Positions 1 through 7,161 are shown, counted from the first letter of the stretch. The stretch: DNA of 13,966 bases from a bacterium (GCA_002401225.1 NVSM01000002.1:50060-64025), one strand, 5' to 3'. Numbers and translations are program-made. The notes: a model not told the origin generated them from the sequence alone.

Positions 1-99
1 ATTGGTAAAGTGTTTGAATCTCAGAATGCGTCGCATAATGCTGCGAAGATCATCGCACGCTATGCGGGCGTTGATGTTGTTGATCTCAACCAAGCGTGA
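1..99 (+). CDS. 3' end of an unidentified gene (partial)
   Basis: Frame 1 is open from the window edge to a TGA at 97-99 and gives 32 residues ending in DVVDLNQA. The tail has an alternating helix/strand look (a segment like NAAKIIARYAGV followed by DVVDL), as at the C-terminus of many Rossmann-type enzymes such as glycosyltransferases, but this is too little to assign a family. The stop lies one base from the stop of the leftward gene beginning at 101, so the two genes are convergent with no room for a separate terminator. The call as a real gene end rests only on the open frame, plausible composition and tight packing. Function unknown. Confidence 0.5.
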   Translation: MGKVFESQNASHNAAKIIARYAGVDVVDLNQA

Positions 100-100
100 A

Positions 101-826
101 CTAAAACCGAATGGGGATTAAACCGAGCGTACACCATTCGTTTCCTGCGTGATTCGTTATTGGGAACGCTTCGAACTCAGGAATAGAGATTGGTAAATCT
201 TGTTCAATCATCGCGTTTGCGCAGGTGGTGATATCATGGATGCCGATATCTTGGTGTTCGGAAAAAAGTACAATCAGCGAGCCGCCATTACGGATGACGG
301 GCTCTGATGCCAGCTTGATGACATCCGCCTTTGGGCCTGCGAGAAGTTCGGAGGCGTATTTGGGATTCGGCCCGGGCACGCCATCAACATAGCTGAACTG
401 TCCGACAGATTTAACCTCGATCCAATAGGCATCTTCTGGGAAGGAATCATCAGGATTTGGTTCGTGGAGTTGTGCGAAGGACTCAAACAGGGTGCCTACA
501 GCCCGATCTTGCTCGCGTTGTTCATCAATTGGATCAAAAAGATCTTGATTCTTCGATGGTGTGAGGACCAGATCGCAGCGTTGGCGTTGAGCTTCGTTGG
601 GGCGAGATTTGGGCGACGATGGGTAGCCAACCTCCCGATGTATGCCAAGTGCAGAGTTTGTAAACGCTTGGCAGAGCATGGGATGGAGTTGTATTTCAGA
701 GTTGGAATCTAGCCCTTGATACGCATTTTGGGCACACAGAGCGGCTTCAATTGCTTGAAGATGCTCGCTCATCATCAGGATAATCTCGTGAGAATTCCAC
801 ACATCCCACAATAGCCCGGTCGCCAT
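101..826 (-). CDS. Hypothetical protein with PD-(D/E)XK nuclease-like motifs
   Basis: This is a 241-residue soluble protein with no signal peptide or membrane segment. I do not recognise a named family. Seen in the sequence is an ordered set typical of the restriction-endonuclease-like (PD-(D/E)XK) fold: a helix with E65 (HREVGYP), a strand with D85 (RCDLVL), then the strand WIEVKS with E137 and K139, and Q143 a few residues on. Later comes a hydrophobic strand (SLIVLF, 183-188). A nuclease or a nuclease-derived fold is therefore an inference from motif spacing; no target is evident. The start is uncertain: the ATG at 826 has no clear ribosome site, and in-frame ATGs at 775 and 772 (giving MMSEHLQ or MSEHLQ) are alternatives. 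It is divergent from the symporter gene, with 84 bases between them, and convergent with the gene ending at 99. Confidence 0.7.
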   Translation of the reverse strand: MATGLLWDVWNSHEIILMMSEHLQAIEAALCAQNAYQGLDSNSEIQLHPMLCQAFTNSALGIHREVGYPSSPKSRPNEAQRQRCDLVLTPSKNQDLFDPIDEQREQDRAVGTLFESFAQLHEPNPDDSFPEDAYWIEVKSVGQFSYVDGVPGPNPKYASELLAGPKADVIKLASEPVIRNGGSLIVLFSEHQDIGIHDITTCANAMIEQDLPISIPEFEAFPITNHAGNEWCTLGLIPIRF

Positions 827-910
827 GTACTTGCATTCTGCTCACTGATATGGGAAAATACAGCTCAACAAGAATCAATCCAGCTTTGCACAAACATAAA
901 CGAGGGCCAG

Positions 911-2911
911 ATGGCACTGAACGATTTTATCAACTCAATCAACGGCGTGTTGTTCTCTGATTACACGGTCTACGCATTGCTTATCACAGGCCTTGTTTTC
1001 ACCTTTTGGTCCATGTTTGGACAGTACCGCGCGCTCACGCATGGTGTTCAGGTTGTACGAGGCAAGTATGACGACAAGGACGATCCGGGAGCCATCAATC
1101 ACTTCCAAGCCCTCTCGGCAGCATTGTCTGCGACTGTGGGGCTGGGCAATATCGCTGGTGTTGCTGTCGCGGTCGCACTTGGTGGTCCTGGTGCAATCTT
1201 CTGGATGTGGATCATCGGGATTCTGGGCATGTCGCTCAAGATGACCGAAGTGACACAGTCGATGATGTATAGAAATACTGACGATCCAGATAACCCGCAC
1301 GGCGGCCCGATGTTTGTGGTCAAAAAAGGGCTCGCAGAATCAAAGTCGCTCCGATTGCCAGCAGGCATCGCGTTCGCACTTGTTTCGATCGCACTCGGTT
1401 GGTTGGGTAATGATGTCTTCAGTTCATCCATCCCGCTCTTTGTTGGGATCGCTTTGGCGGTGATGTTTGTCGGACTCGCATTCACGAACATTTCAGGGCA
1501 TGTGATCGGTGGCATCTTTGTCGTCACACTGATTATCTCCGCTATTACCGGCGGCAACATGTTCCAGGCTTGGAATGTCGCGGACATCACCTTTACCTAC
1601 TTCCAGGTGCCTCAGATTGTCACTGGTGTTATTCTCACTGTGCTTGTCGGCATGGTCATTCTTGGTGGTATTAAGCGAATCGGTGCGGTTGCCGGGCGCA
1701 TTGTGCCGTTCATGTGTGCGATCTATATCATCGCGGCACTACTCGTCTTGAGCATGAACATCGGTGAAATCCCGGCGATGCTCGGGCTGATTGTTAAGAG
1801 CGGGTTGCCAGACATGCTCGGCGGTTCAAGCGCAGACGCGTCAGGTGCATTCCTTGGTGGCACATTTGGGTATGCAGCGATGTGGGGCGTCAAGCGTGCT
1901 CTCTTCTCGTCAGAAGCTGGGCAAGGCTCATCGCCAATCGCTCACTCTGCTGCCAAGACAAACGAACCTGTACGCGAAGGCGTCGTTGCGGGTCTTGAGC
2001 CGTTCATCGACACAATCGTTGTATGTACACTGACCGCACTCGTGATCCTTTCGACCGGTGCGTACAACCGTGATGCTGAATCAGAGTTCCTTGATGCGAG
2101 CACGGTCAGTATTGTTGAAGCCGAAGGATCGACAGCAGAGAATCCATCATGGACCTTGGAAACACCGTCATTGCCAATCATGTCGGCGGACGCTCGGCGT
2201 ATTCGCAAGAGTGCCGAGAACACTGCGGGTTGGCGAGATGGCGAGGTCGTCTTCTTTATTGTTGCTGCTGATGAAGATACCAATACCGGGCGAAATCTTC
2301 GCAAGATATCCGGCATTGTCAAACGCGATGATGCTGATGTTTGGAGTGCCAATTGGGACACACTCGATTCGGTTCTTGTGCCAGCGTTCAGGCAAAAGGA
2401 TGATGGCACTACCGATCTCGGTATTTATGGCGACTATGCCGGTGCTTCGATGACTGCTTACGCGTTCGATCGCCAGTTCCCGGGTTTAGGCAAATGGCTT
2501 GTATCGATTGCAGCCTGGCTCTTCGCACTCTCCACCATGATCTCGTGGTCGTACTACGGCGAGCAGGGTATCTATTACTTCGTTGGGAATATGGGTGACA
2601 AGTTCGCCAAGAACGCGGCATTCATTTACAAAATCATCTATGCACTGTTGATTCTGTTTACGACCATGCTCGCGATGCCGATGTTTGGGCCAGATAAGAA
2701 AGCGTTTATCGCGACCGATCATGAACTCGACATGTGGACAACGCTCGGGCTTGGTGTCATGCTTGTTGCCAACATCCCGATCATGTGGATCTTTGCAGCC
2801 AAATCTATGAAGGCGTACCATGAATACTTCAGCCGAATGGGTGGCAGCCATGACACGCCTCACGACGCACCATCGATTGCCGATGTCGTCGAAGGCAAAG
2901 ATGTCGAATAA
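911..2911 (+). CDS. Sodium:alanine/glycine symporter (AGCS family) with a large soluble insert
   Basis: This inner-membrane carrier imports alanine or glycine with sodium, as known for the AGCS (AlsT/DagA-like) family. The family signature is clear: ALSATVGLGNIAGV (71-84), then GGPGAIFWMW (91-100) and GMSLKMTEV (106-114). Later family blocks are KRALFSSEAGQGSSPIAH (328-345), EPFIDTIVVCTLTALVIL (363-380) and STMISWSYYGEQ (541-552). Hydrophobic helices occur throughout. At 666 residues it is well above the usual 450-550. The excess is a polar, charged, beta-looking stretch at about 385-508, between the helix ending in TALVIL and the family block resuming at GASMTAYAF. The ATG at 911 follows GAGGG (902-906) with 4 bases spacing. 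A strong terminator follows the stop, so it is probably monocistronic. D- versus L-alanine or glycine preference cannot be read from the sequence. Confidence 0.93.
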   Translation: MALNDFINSINGVLFSDYTVYALLITGLVFTFWSMFGQYRALTHGVQVVRGKYDDKDDPGAINHFQALSAALSATVGLGNIAGVAVAVALGGPGAIFWMWIIGILGMSLKMTEVTQSMMYRNTDDPDNPHGGPMFVVKKGLAESKSLRLPAGIAFALVSIALGWLGNDVFSSSIPLFVGIALAVMFVGLAFTNISGHVIGGIFVVTLIISAITGGNMFQAWNVADITFTYFQVPQIVTGVILTVLVGMVILGGIKRIGAVAGRIVPFMCAIYIIAALLVLSMNIGEIPAMLGLIVKSGLPDMLGGSSADASGAFLGGTFGYAAMWGVKRALFSSEAGQGSSPIAHSAAKTNEPVREGVVAGLEPFIDTIVVCTLTALVILSTGAYNRDAESEFLDASTVSIVEAEGSTAENPSWTLETPSLPIMSADARRIRKSAENTAGWRDGEVVFFIVAADEDTNTGRNLRKISGIVKRDDADVWSANWDTLDSVLVPAFRQKDDGTTDLGIYGDYAGASMTAYAFDRQFPGLGKWLVSIAAWLFALSTMISWSYYGEQGIYYFVGNMGDKFAKNAAFIYKIIYALLILFTTMLAMPMFGPDKKAFIATDHELDMWTTLGLGVMLVANIPIMWIFAAKSMKAYHEYFSRMGGSHDTPHDAPSIADVVEGKDVE

Positions 2912-2945
2912 GGCGAATAAGTAGCAAGAGTATATTGAATATCAC

Positions 2946-2980
2946 AACGCCGCCCATTTGTATATGGGCGGCGTTTTTTA
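2946..2980 (+). terminator. Rho-independent terminator of the symporter gene
   Basis: A perfect 12-bp stem (AACGCCGCCCAT at 2946-2957 paired with 2964-2975) closes a 6-base loop and runs into six Ts at 2974-2979. This is a textbook intrinsic terminator for the rightward symporter gene. The stop codon of the leftward gene (2978-2980) lies in the T tract. The hairpin could also slow leftward transcripts, but on that strand only a short U run would follow it. Confidence 0.93.
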
Positions 2981-3409
2981 TACCAGTTGCATCAAGCCGG
3001 CGATCGCAAACGACCAAGTAAACAGCACACCAAAGCAGATCCATCGCCCACGATTCGATAAGTTGTGATCGGTCGTTGGGGTTGGGATATCCATGAGTTC
3101 ATTCATGGCTACAGGATCGAGCCCGCCTCGGAGTTGGGCCTCTTCGACGATGCCGACCATAACGCGGGCGTGCATATCCGAGAAGCCCATGCCAACGGCT
3201 GTTTCGAGCAAGTCGTTATACTGCCCAAGTGATTGGATGCGATTCGAACAGCTGAACACCATCTGTACGCGCGTGGCGAACAACCATCTTGGGTCATCAC
3301 ATGCGATCGAGTCCGAGAACTGATTGTCCTCGGTTTGGGTGTGGTCTGCGTGCAACACAGTGTGTTGCATGTTGACGAGGCGCAACTGATTGGGGACGCT
3401 TGTTGACAT
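2978..3409 (-). CDS. Hypothetical C-terminally membrane-anchored protein
   Basis: From the chosen ATG this is a 143-residue protein: a polar N-terminus, a helical middle containing DPRWLFATRVQ (39-49) and a segment with VGIVEEAQLRGGLD (85-98), then a single hydrophobic helix at about 122-141 ending at the C-terminus. That architecture suggests a cytoplasmic domain held by a C-terminal anchor. The middle resembles, from memory, an unknown family I associate with planctomycetes that contains DPRW and AivQ..ARRG-like motifs; this was not verified. The start is unsettled: the frame is open up to a TTG at 3469, with ATGs at 3430, 3415 and 3409, none with a good ribosome site. I chose 3409 because it starts a natural MSTSVPNQ end. 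It is divergent from the gene at 3498. Function unknown. Confidence 0.65.
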   Translation of the reverse strand: MSTSVPNQLRLVNMQHTVLHADHTQTEDNQFSDSIACDDPRWLFATRVQMVFSCSNRIQSLGQYNDLLETAVGMGFSDMHARVMVGIVEEAQLRGGLDPVAMNELMDIPTPTTDHNLSNRGRWICFGVLFTWSFAIAGLMQLV

Positions 3410-3497
3410 TCTCATTGTATTTGCTTGCATATCTAAGACTGTGCAGATGGTGTGCCGAGTATGGGTCAAGTTGCGTGTCTAATCGGACCGACCTACG

Positions 3498-4031
3498 ATG
3501 AGTGCGGGTTATAACGATCAGATAACTGAGGAGGAGTTACACTTGGATCAAGAGCTACCGACCATCTCAACAAACCTCGACGCTCAAGAAGTCAAAGGTC
3601 GATTGCTCAAGATGTCTAAGCGTGGAAAGCTGCCCGGCTATGACGGCGATTGTGCGAGTGGATTACTGAGTGTGGCTGCGCACGGGGCGCCGTTTGATTC
3701 CAAGCTTATTGTGAATCATCAAGACGGAGAAGTATCGTTCAATTTCGAGCTTATTCCGATGATGCCCCGGATATTCGCAGCCCTCCTGATCATTACGATT
3801 TGGCCGGGTTTACCATTGACCGAGGGGTTCCTTGATTCGTTTACTTGGTATAGTGACTTTGTTGCCAAGACTGGAATCAAAACGATGTACTGGTATCTGC
3901 CGATGACGATTCTTCCCGCGCCGTTTATGTGGAAGAGTTCGCTTCAGAAATCGAAGGCGAGTGCGCACGAATCTGCCATCGAAACAGTTGAGAAAATTGA
4001 CAAGGTATTGAACTCTACCAAATCAGTTTGA
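3498..4031 (+). CDS. Hypothetical membrane protein with two predicted helices
   Basis: From the ATG this is 177 residues: an acidic N-terminus, a conserved-looking block with RLLKMSKRGKLPGYDGD (35-51), a strand-rich part with AHGAPFDSKLIV (61-72), two hydrophobic helices (about 88-107 with TIWPGLPLTEG, and 129-146 with YWYLPMTILP), then a charged tail that may form a short coiled coil (about 150-172). It resembles, from memory, an unknown membrane family I associate with planctomycetes (LPGY..., IWPG..LT, WYLP blocks). The ATG at 3498 has no ribosome site. A TTG at 3543 in the same frame is preceded by GAGGAGGAG (3528-3536) at 6-base spacing and may be the true start, giving 162 residues. The 3' end overlaps the convergent ABC-F gene by 9 bases. 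Function unknown. Confidence 0.72.
   Translation: MSAGYNDQITEEELHLDQELPTISTNLDAQEVKGRLLKMSKRGKLPGYDGDCASGLLSVAAHGAPFDSKLIVNHQDGEVSFNFELIPMMPRIFAALLIITIWPGLPLTEGFLDSFTWYSDFVAKTGIKTMYWYLPMTILPAPFMWKSSLQKSKASAHESAIETVEKIDKVLNSTKSV
3528..3536 (+). promoter_or_regulatory. Strong Shine-Dalgarno site pointing to a TTG start at 3543
   Basis: GAGGAGGAG at 3528-3536 sits 6 bases before an in-frame TTG (3543-3545). In the longer reading it encodes three glutamates (EEE, residues 11-13). It is one of the best ribosome-binding matches in the window, while the upstream ATG at 3498 has none. The protein segment conserved in character begins downstream of the TTG. The match could still be a coincidence of glutamate codons. 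Confidence 0.4.
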
Positions 4032-6005
4032 TTTGGTGACCCATTCGGCTTCGAGTTCTTCGAGTTCAACTTTGAGTGCGTCTCGCTTATCGGTGAGCCC
4101 ATTGGCTCGCTCGTAGTCGGTCCATACATCTGCATCGCCGAGTTCGGCATCGATGCGTTTGAGTTCGATCCCGATTTCGGTCATCCGTTCTTCGATCTTC
4201 CCAATTTGCATCCAAGAATACTTGTTTTTCTGTTCACCTTGGTTTTTTTTTGTGGGCTTTGGAGCCGCTTTCACAACTGCGGGCGTTCGTTGCTTTGCAA
4301 ACTTTGGTTTGTCTCGCACGATTAATTTGGACTGTTTCCATTCGGTATAAGTGCCAGCAAAGATTTCGCATCCGCCATTTCCATCGAGGATCAACATGTG
4401 ATCACAGACCGCGTCAATCAAGGCACGGTCATGTGAGATGAGCATGATCGTGCCCTCGTAGTCGCCTTGGGTGACTTCGCCGGTCTTTGGGTTTTCATAA
4501 GTTCGGGCAATCGCGCCTTCAAGCCGTTCGGCAGCTTGGATATCAAGGTGATTCGTCGGCTCGTCAAGCACCAAGACATTCTTTGCGCTCGCCAATAATG
4601 CTGCAAGAACAGCACGGGCTTGTTCGCCGCCAGACATAACGCCGATCTGTTTTTCTTGGTCTTTGCCAGAGAACATAAACGCGCCAGCTAAGTTGCGGGC
4701 ATCTTGCTCGCTCATCATTACGCGTTCTTCGGTTTCGCGTTTGATGGTGTCTTGGATATGGCGATAGACCGTTTTTTCAGGGTCAAGATCTTCGTGGGTT
4801 TGTGTGAAGTGCCCGACAGCGAGCTTTGAACCGAGTTTGATTGTTCCTGAATCGATGTCTTGTTCGGTTAAGAGGCAGCGGATGAGTGTGGATTTGCCCG
4901 CTCCATTTGGGCCAATGACTCCCCATCGTTGGCCGCGTTCGATATGGAAAGTCAGGTCTTTGAACAGCACCTTTGTTGAGCCGTCGTCGTTTGGGTATGA
5001 CTTGCAGATATCCCTTGCAGCAACAACAATATCGCCGGTTCGTTCGGCCTTGGGCAAGTTGAGTTTCATGTCGTCGAGTTCGATCGGGCGTTCGAGTGCG
5101 CTGAGTTTTTCGCGATCGAGCCGAGACTCGCGTCCCTTTGCTTGCTTGGCACGCTGCCCGGCTTTGAACTGGCGTATGAATGCTTCTTCTTTTTTGAACA
5201 CGGCCTGCTGTTTTTCATAAGCTCGAAGCATCACCGTTCGGCGTTCAACGCGTTGTTTTCTAAACGCGGCGTAGTTGCCCGGATATTCAACAAGCCGACC
5301 ATCTTCGACCTCGACGATTCTCGATACAACCTGGTCGAGCAAGTAGCGATCATGCGAAATCAGGATAACCGCTCCGCGATATTCGTCACGCAGGAAGTTT
5401 TCGAGCCATTCTCGCCCGTCAACATCGAGGTGGTTGGTGGGTTCATCAAGGAGTAGGACCGTAGGGCTTTCAAGGAGAATCTTGGCAAGTGCTACGCGGG
5501 CGCACTGTCCGCCTGAAAGATCTTTGACTTGAATTTGAAACTGTTCATCTGTAAACCCGAGCCCATGCAGGACCTGATCGATCTTGTGATCGTTCGCATA
5601 GCCGCCAGCGGATTCGATCGCTTTGTCAAGCCGCTCTTGTTCTTTGAGTAGTTTGTCGAGTGCATCGCCTTGGGCATCAGCCATATCTTCATAGACCGCT
5701 TCGAGTTCTGTATGGAGTTTGTCCACCATCTCAAACGCTCGCCCGGCAGCCTGATGAAGCGTGTCTTCTGCTTGAAGATCGTGGTTCTGATGCAAATAGC
5801 CAACACGAGCACCTTGTTGAACAACAACTGTCCCGGTGTCTTGTTTAATCATCCCTATCAATATTTTGAGCAGGGTGCTTTTTCCAGAGCCGTTACGGCC
5901 GACCATGCCAATTTTTTCATTGGGTTCAACAGCGATCGACATCCCTTTGAGGATCTCGACTTCGCCGTAGGAAAGGGTTAGATTGGTTCCGGTGAGTACA
6001 GGCAT
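4023..6005 (-). CDS. ABC-F family ATPase (Uup/EttA-type, ribosome-associated)
   Basis: This is a 660-residue soluble protein with two tandem ABC ATPase domains and no membrane helices, which defines ABC-F. Domain 1: Walker A GRNGSGKST (36-44), signature LSGGQ (163-167), Walker B LLLDEPTNHLD (184-194), ISHDR (216-220). A charged helical linker (about 245-320) is the P-site tRNA interaction region in this family. Domain 2: GPNGAGKST (365-373), MSGGE (457-461), VLVLDEPTNHLD (477-488), ISHDR (523-527). After a Lys/Pro-rich spacer a C-terminal coiled-coil arm (about 597-655) resembles that of Uup. Both catalytic glutamates are present. Known family members act on the ribosome during translation. 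There is no Shine-Dalgarno before ATG 6005; a TACACT box 8 bases upstream suggests a leaderless transcript. The 3' end overlaps the neighbouring gene by 9 bases. The paralogue type (Uup, YheS, EttA or other) is not certain. Confidence 0.95.
   Translation of the reverse strand: MPVLTGTNLTLSYGEVEILKGMSIAVEPNEKIGMVGRNGSGKSTLLKILIGMIKQDTGTVVVQQGARVGYLHQNHDLQAEDTLHQAAGRAFEMVDKLHTELEAVYEDMADAQGDALDKLLKEQERLDKAIESAGGYANDHKIDQVLHGLGFTDEQFQIQVKDLSGGQCARVALAKILLESPTVLLLDEPTNHLDVDGREWLENFLRDEYRGAVILISHDRYLLDQVVSRIVEVEDGRLVEYPGNYAAFRKQRVERRTVMLRAYEKQQAVFKKEEAFIRQFKAGQRAKQAKGRESRLDREKLSALERPIELDDMKLNLPKAERTGDIVVAARDICKSYPNDDGSTKVLFKDLTFHIERGQRWGVIGPNGAGKSTLIRCLLTEQDIDSGTIKLGSKLAVGHFTQTHEDLDPEKTVYRHIQDTIKRETEERVMMSEQDARNLAGAFMFSGKDQEKQIGVMSGGEQARAVLAALLASAKNVLVLDEPTNHLDIQAAERLEGAIARTYENPKTGEVTQGDYEGTIMLISHDRALIDAVCDHMLILDGNGGCEIFAGTYTEWKQSKLIVRDKPKFAKQRTPAVVKAAPKPTKKNQGEQKNKYSWMQIGKIEERMTEIGIELKRIDAELGDADVWTDYERANGLTDKRDALKVELEELEAEWVTKSN
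4234..4251 (-). other. A9 tract / A_AAA_AAC slippery heptamer with immediate -1 stop inside the ABC-F gene
   Basis: The coding strand has nine As (T9 on the plus strand at 4243-4251) covering codons 585-588, read ACA AAA AAA AAC. In frame this is the canonical -1 heptamer A_AAA_AAC. After a -1 shift the next codons are CCA AGG TGA, so translation stops at 4234-4236 and yields a protein of about 590 residues lacking the C-terminal coiled coil. Gain of one A by RNA polymerase slippage gives the same product. Whether slippage occurs is not shown by the sequence. Confidence 0.45.
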
Positions 6006-6042
6006 GGACAGCGAGTGTACGCACGGTTTGGCGAAGAGTTGG

Positions 6043-7044
6043 TCAGAGTTGGCCGAAGAATCGACGATGATGGTTCAATATTTCATCCACCATTGCTTGG
6101 TCGGGCTGGTCGTCCCAGTCGTACTCATGGAAGCAGCCGCCAAGAATCAAGGCGTCGTTCCGTGGGAACATGTATTTGAACCCATCATGTATCCCATATC
6201 CAAGATCTTGAGGCTTCATATGCACGAGCACGCCCCGCGCAGCATAGACCTGCTTGTCTCTGAAAAGAGCTCGTGATCCGAGTGCCATGCAGTTCACAAG
6301 AACCTGTTCTTTGAGTCCTATAAGCTGTTCCAGATTTGCAAACTTTTGTTGGCAAGTCTGGCCTCCAAGAGCAAGTACATCTTCATGGAGTGCGCTGAGG
6401 AAGCGGTTGTTGTGAATAAACTGTGTCTGGAACACTCGTCCAGGCTTGGCTTGGCAGTGGAATGGGAACGAATCAATCGGGGTAGGGGGATCGATGGTTC
6501 CATTCTCAAAGAGATGGGCTTCGGTGCCGCTTTGCTCTGGTTCGTAGATTGGGAGTTTCTCGATGCCGTACCGTTGTGAATCGAGCGAACGGAACGCGGC
6601 TTGGGACTGTTTCAAAATCTTGTGCATGCGTTGGATTTTGGCCGGGGTATCTCCAAAGTCGATCCCAACAGGAAGCCACAATGCGCCGGCGATGCTGCTG
6701 GTTGTTTCATGGACAGATTTGTCAGCATAGAGCGTGACGCGATAGCCTCGATTGAGGAGTTCGCGGGCGGTGGTGAGTCCGACGACGCCAGCGCCGAGGA
6801 CAGCAACTGAATCTTTTTTTTGGGCTGATTGATCCACAAGGTCCGCAGCCAACTCGGCTGTTCCAAATGAAATGGTTACGCCACACCCGCCGTGTCCGTA
6901 GTTGTGGATAATGGTCTTGGAGTCGAGTCGTTCACTGTCGAGTCGCAATCCACCATGCCGACACGGACGAAGCCCACAAACCGCCCGGAGGAACTGGTCG
7001 TTGCTCAGGTCGGGGGTTGGGTAGATGTGGGTTGAGGTCTTCAT
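6043..7044 (-). CDS. Circularly permuted D-amino-acid oxidase-like FAD oxidoreductase
   Basis: This is a 333-residue flavoprotein of the D-amino-acid oxidase (DAO) family, expected to oxidise D-amino acids to the imino acid using FAD and oxygen. The order is unusual. The normally C-terminal signature comes first: GLRPCRHGGLRL (24-35) and IIHNYGHGGCGVTISFGTA (45-63). The FAD Rossmann motif VAVLGAGVVGLTTA follows (80-93), then TSSIAGALWLP (115-125), VNCMALGSRAL (250-260), ARGVLVHMK (269-277) and the late DAO motif LILGGCFHEYDWD (299-311), after which the protein ends. Nothing like GLRP follows the stop. R26 matches the family's substrate-carboxylate arginine. The ATG at 7044 was chosen because CGGAG (7051-7055) sits 6 bases upstream; an in-frame ATG at 7125 would add 27 unrelated residues. 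It is divergent from panB and lies 37 bases upstream of the ABC-F gene. No export signal was seen. Substrate unknown. Confidence 0.88.
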   Translation of the reverse strand: MKTSTHIYPTPDLSNDQFLRAVCGLRPCRHGGLRLDSERLDSKTIIHNYGHGGCGVTISFGTAELAADLVDQSAQKKDSVAVLGAGVVGLTTARELLNRGYRVTLYADKSVHETTSSIAGALWLPVGIDFGDTPAKIQRMHKILKQSQAAFRSLDSQRYGIEKLPIYEPEQSGTEAHLFENGTIDPPTPIDSFPFHCQAKPGRVFQTQFIHNNRFLSALHEDVLALGGQTCQQKFANLEQLIGLKEQVLVNCMALGSRALFRDKQVYAARGVLVHMKPQDLGYGIHDGFKYMFPRNDALILGGCFHEYDWDDQPDQAMVDEILNHHRRFFGQL

Positions 7045-7050
7045 TGTCTG

Positions 7051-7055
7051 CTCCG
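7051..7055 (-). promoter_or_regulatory. Ribosome-binding site fixing the DAO-like start at 7044
   Basis: On the minus strand CGGAG precedes the ATG at 7044 by 6 bases. This favours the short form, MKTSTHIYP, over the ATG at 7125, which has no such site. Confidence 0.7.
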
Positions 7056-7149
7056 AATGAAACCGTAGACTCAAGTTGCTCGATTGATGACTTGTGCCTC
7101 CAGATTCAGTGAAATTTTGATTCAAACACTGCTGGGCAACTCATCGACC

Positions 7150-7155
7150 TATACT
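7150..7155 (+). promoter_or_regulatory. panB: -10-like box TATACT immediately upstream of panB
   Basis: TATACT matches the sigma-70 -10 consensus at 5 of 6 positions and ends 6 bases before the GTG at 7162. Initiation at the usual distance would fall on or next to that GTG and give a leaderless mRNA. No convincing -35 is visible at 16-18 bases. The alternative is that this box gives a 45-base leader before the ATG at 7207. Confidence 0.4.
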
Positions 7156-7161
7156 CTCGTC

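Noticed and set aside
464..712. Rightward 82-codon open frame inside the leftward gene at 101-826
   Set aside because: Antisense shadow of the PD-(D/E)XK-like gene; no ribosome site or recognisable motif.
831..860. Sigma-70 promoter for the symporter (TTGCAT, 17 bases, GAAAAT)
   Set aside because: Matches are only 3 of 6 and 4 of 6, no better than chance in an AT-richer gap.
911..7044. Functional link between the symporter and the D-amino-acid oxidase-like protein as a D-alanine catabolic unit
   Set aside because: They are about 3 kb apart on opposite strands with unrelated genes between and a terminator after the symporter; nothing in the sequence ties them together.
7045..7125. N-terminal extension of the oxidase-like gene to ATG 7125
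   Set aside because: A good ribosome site marks the ATG at 7044, and the extension is polar and unrelated to the family.
7084..7161. N-terminal extension of panB to ATG 7084
   Set aside because: The extra residues resemble no PanB N-terminus, overlap the promoter region of the divergent oxidase gene, and have no ribosome site.
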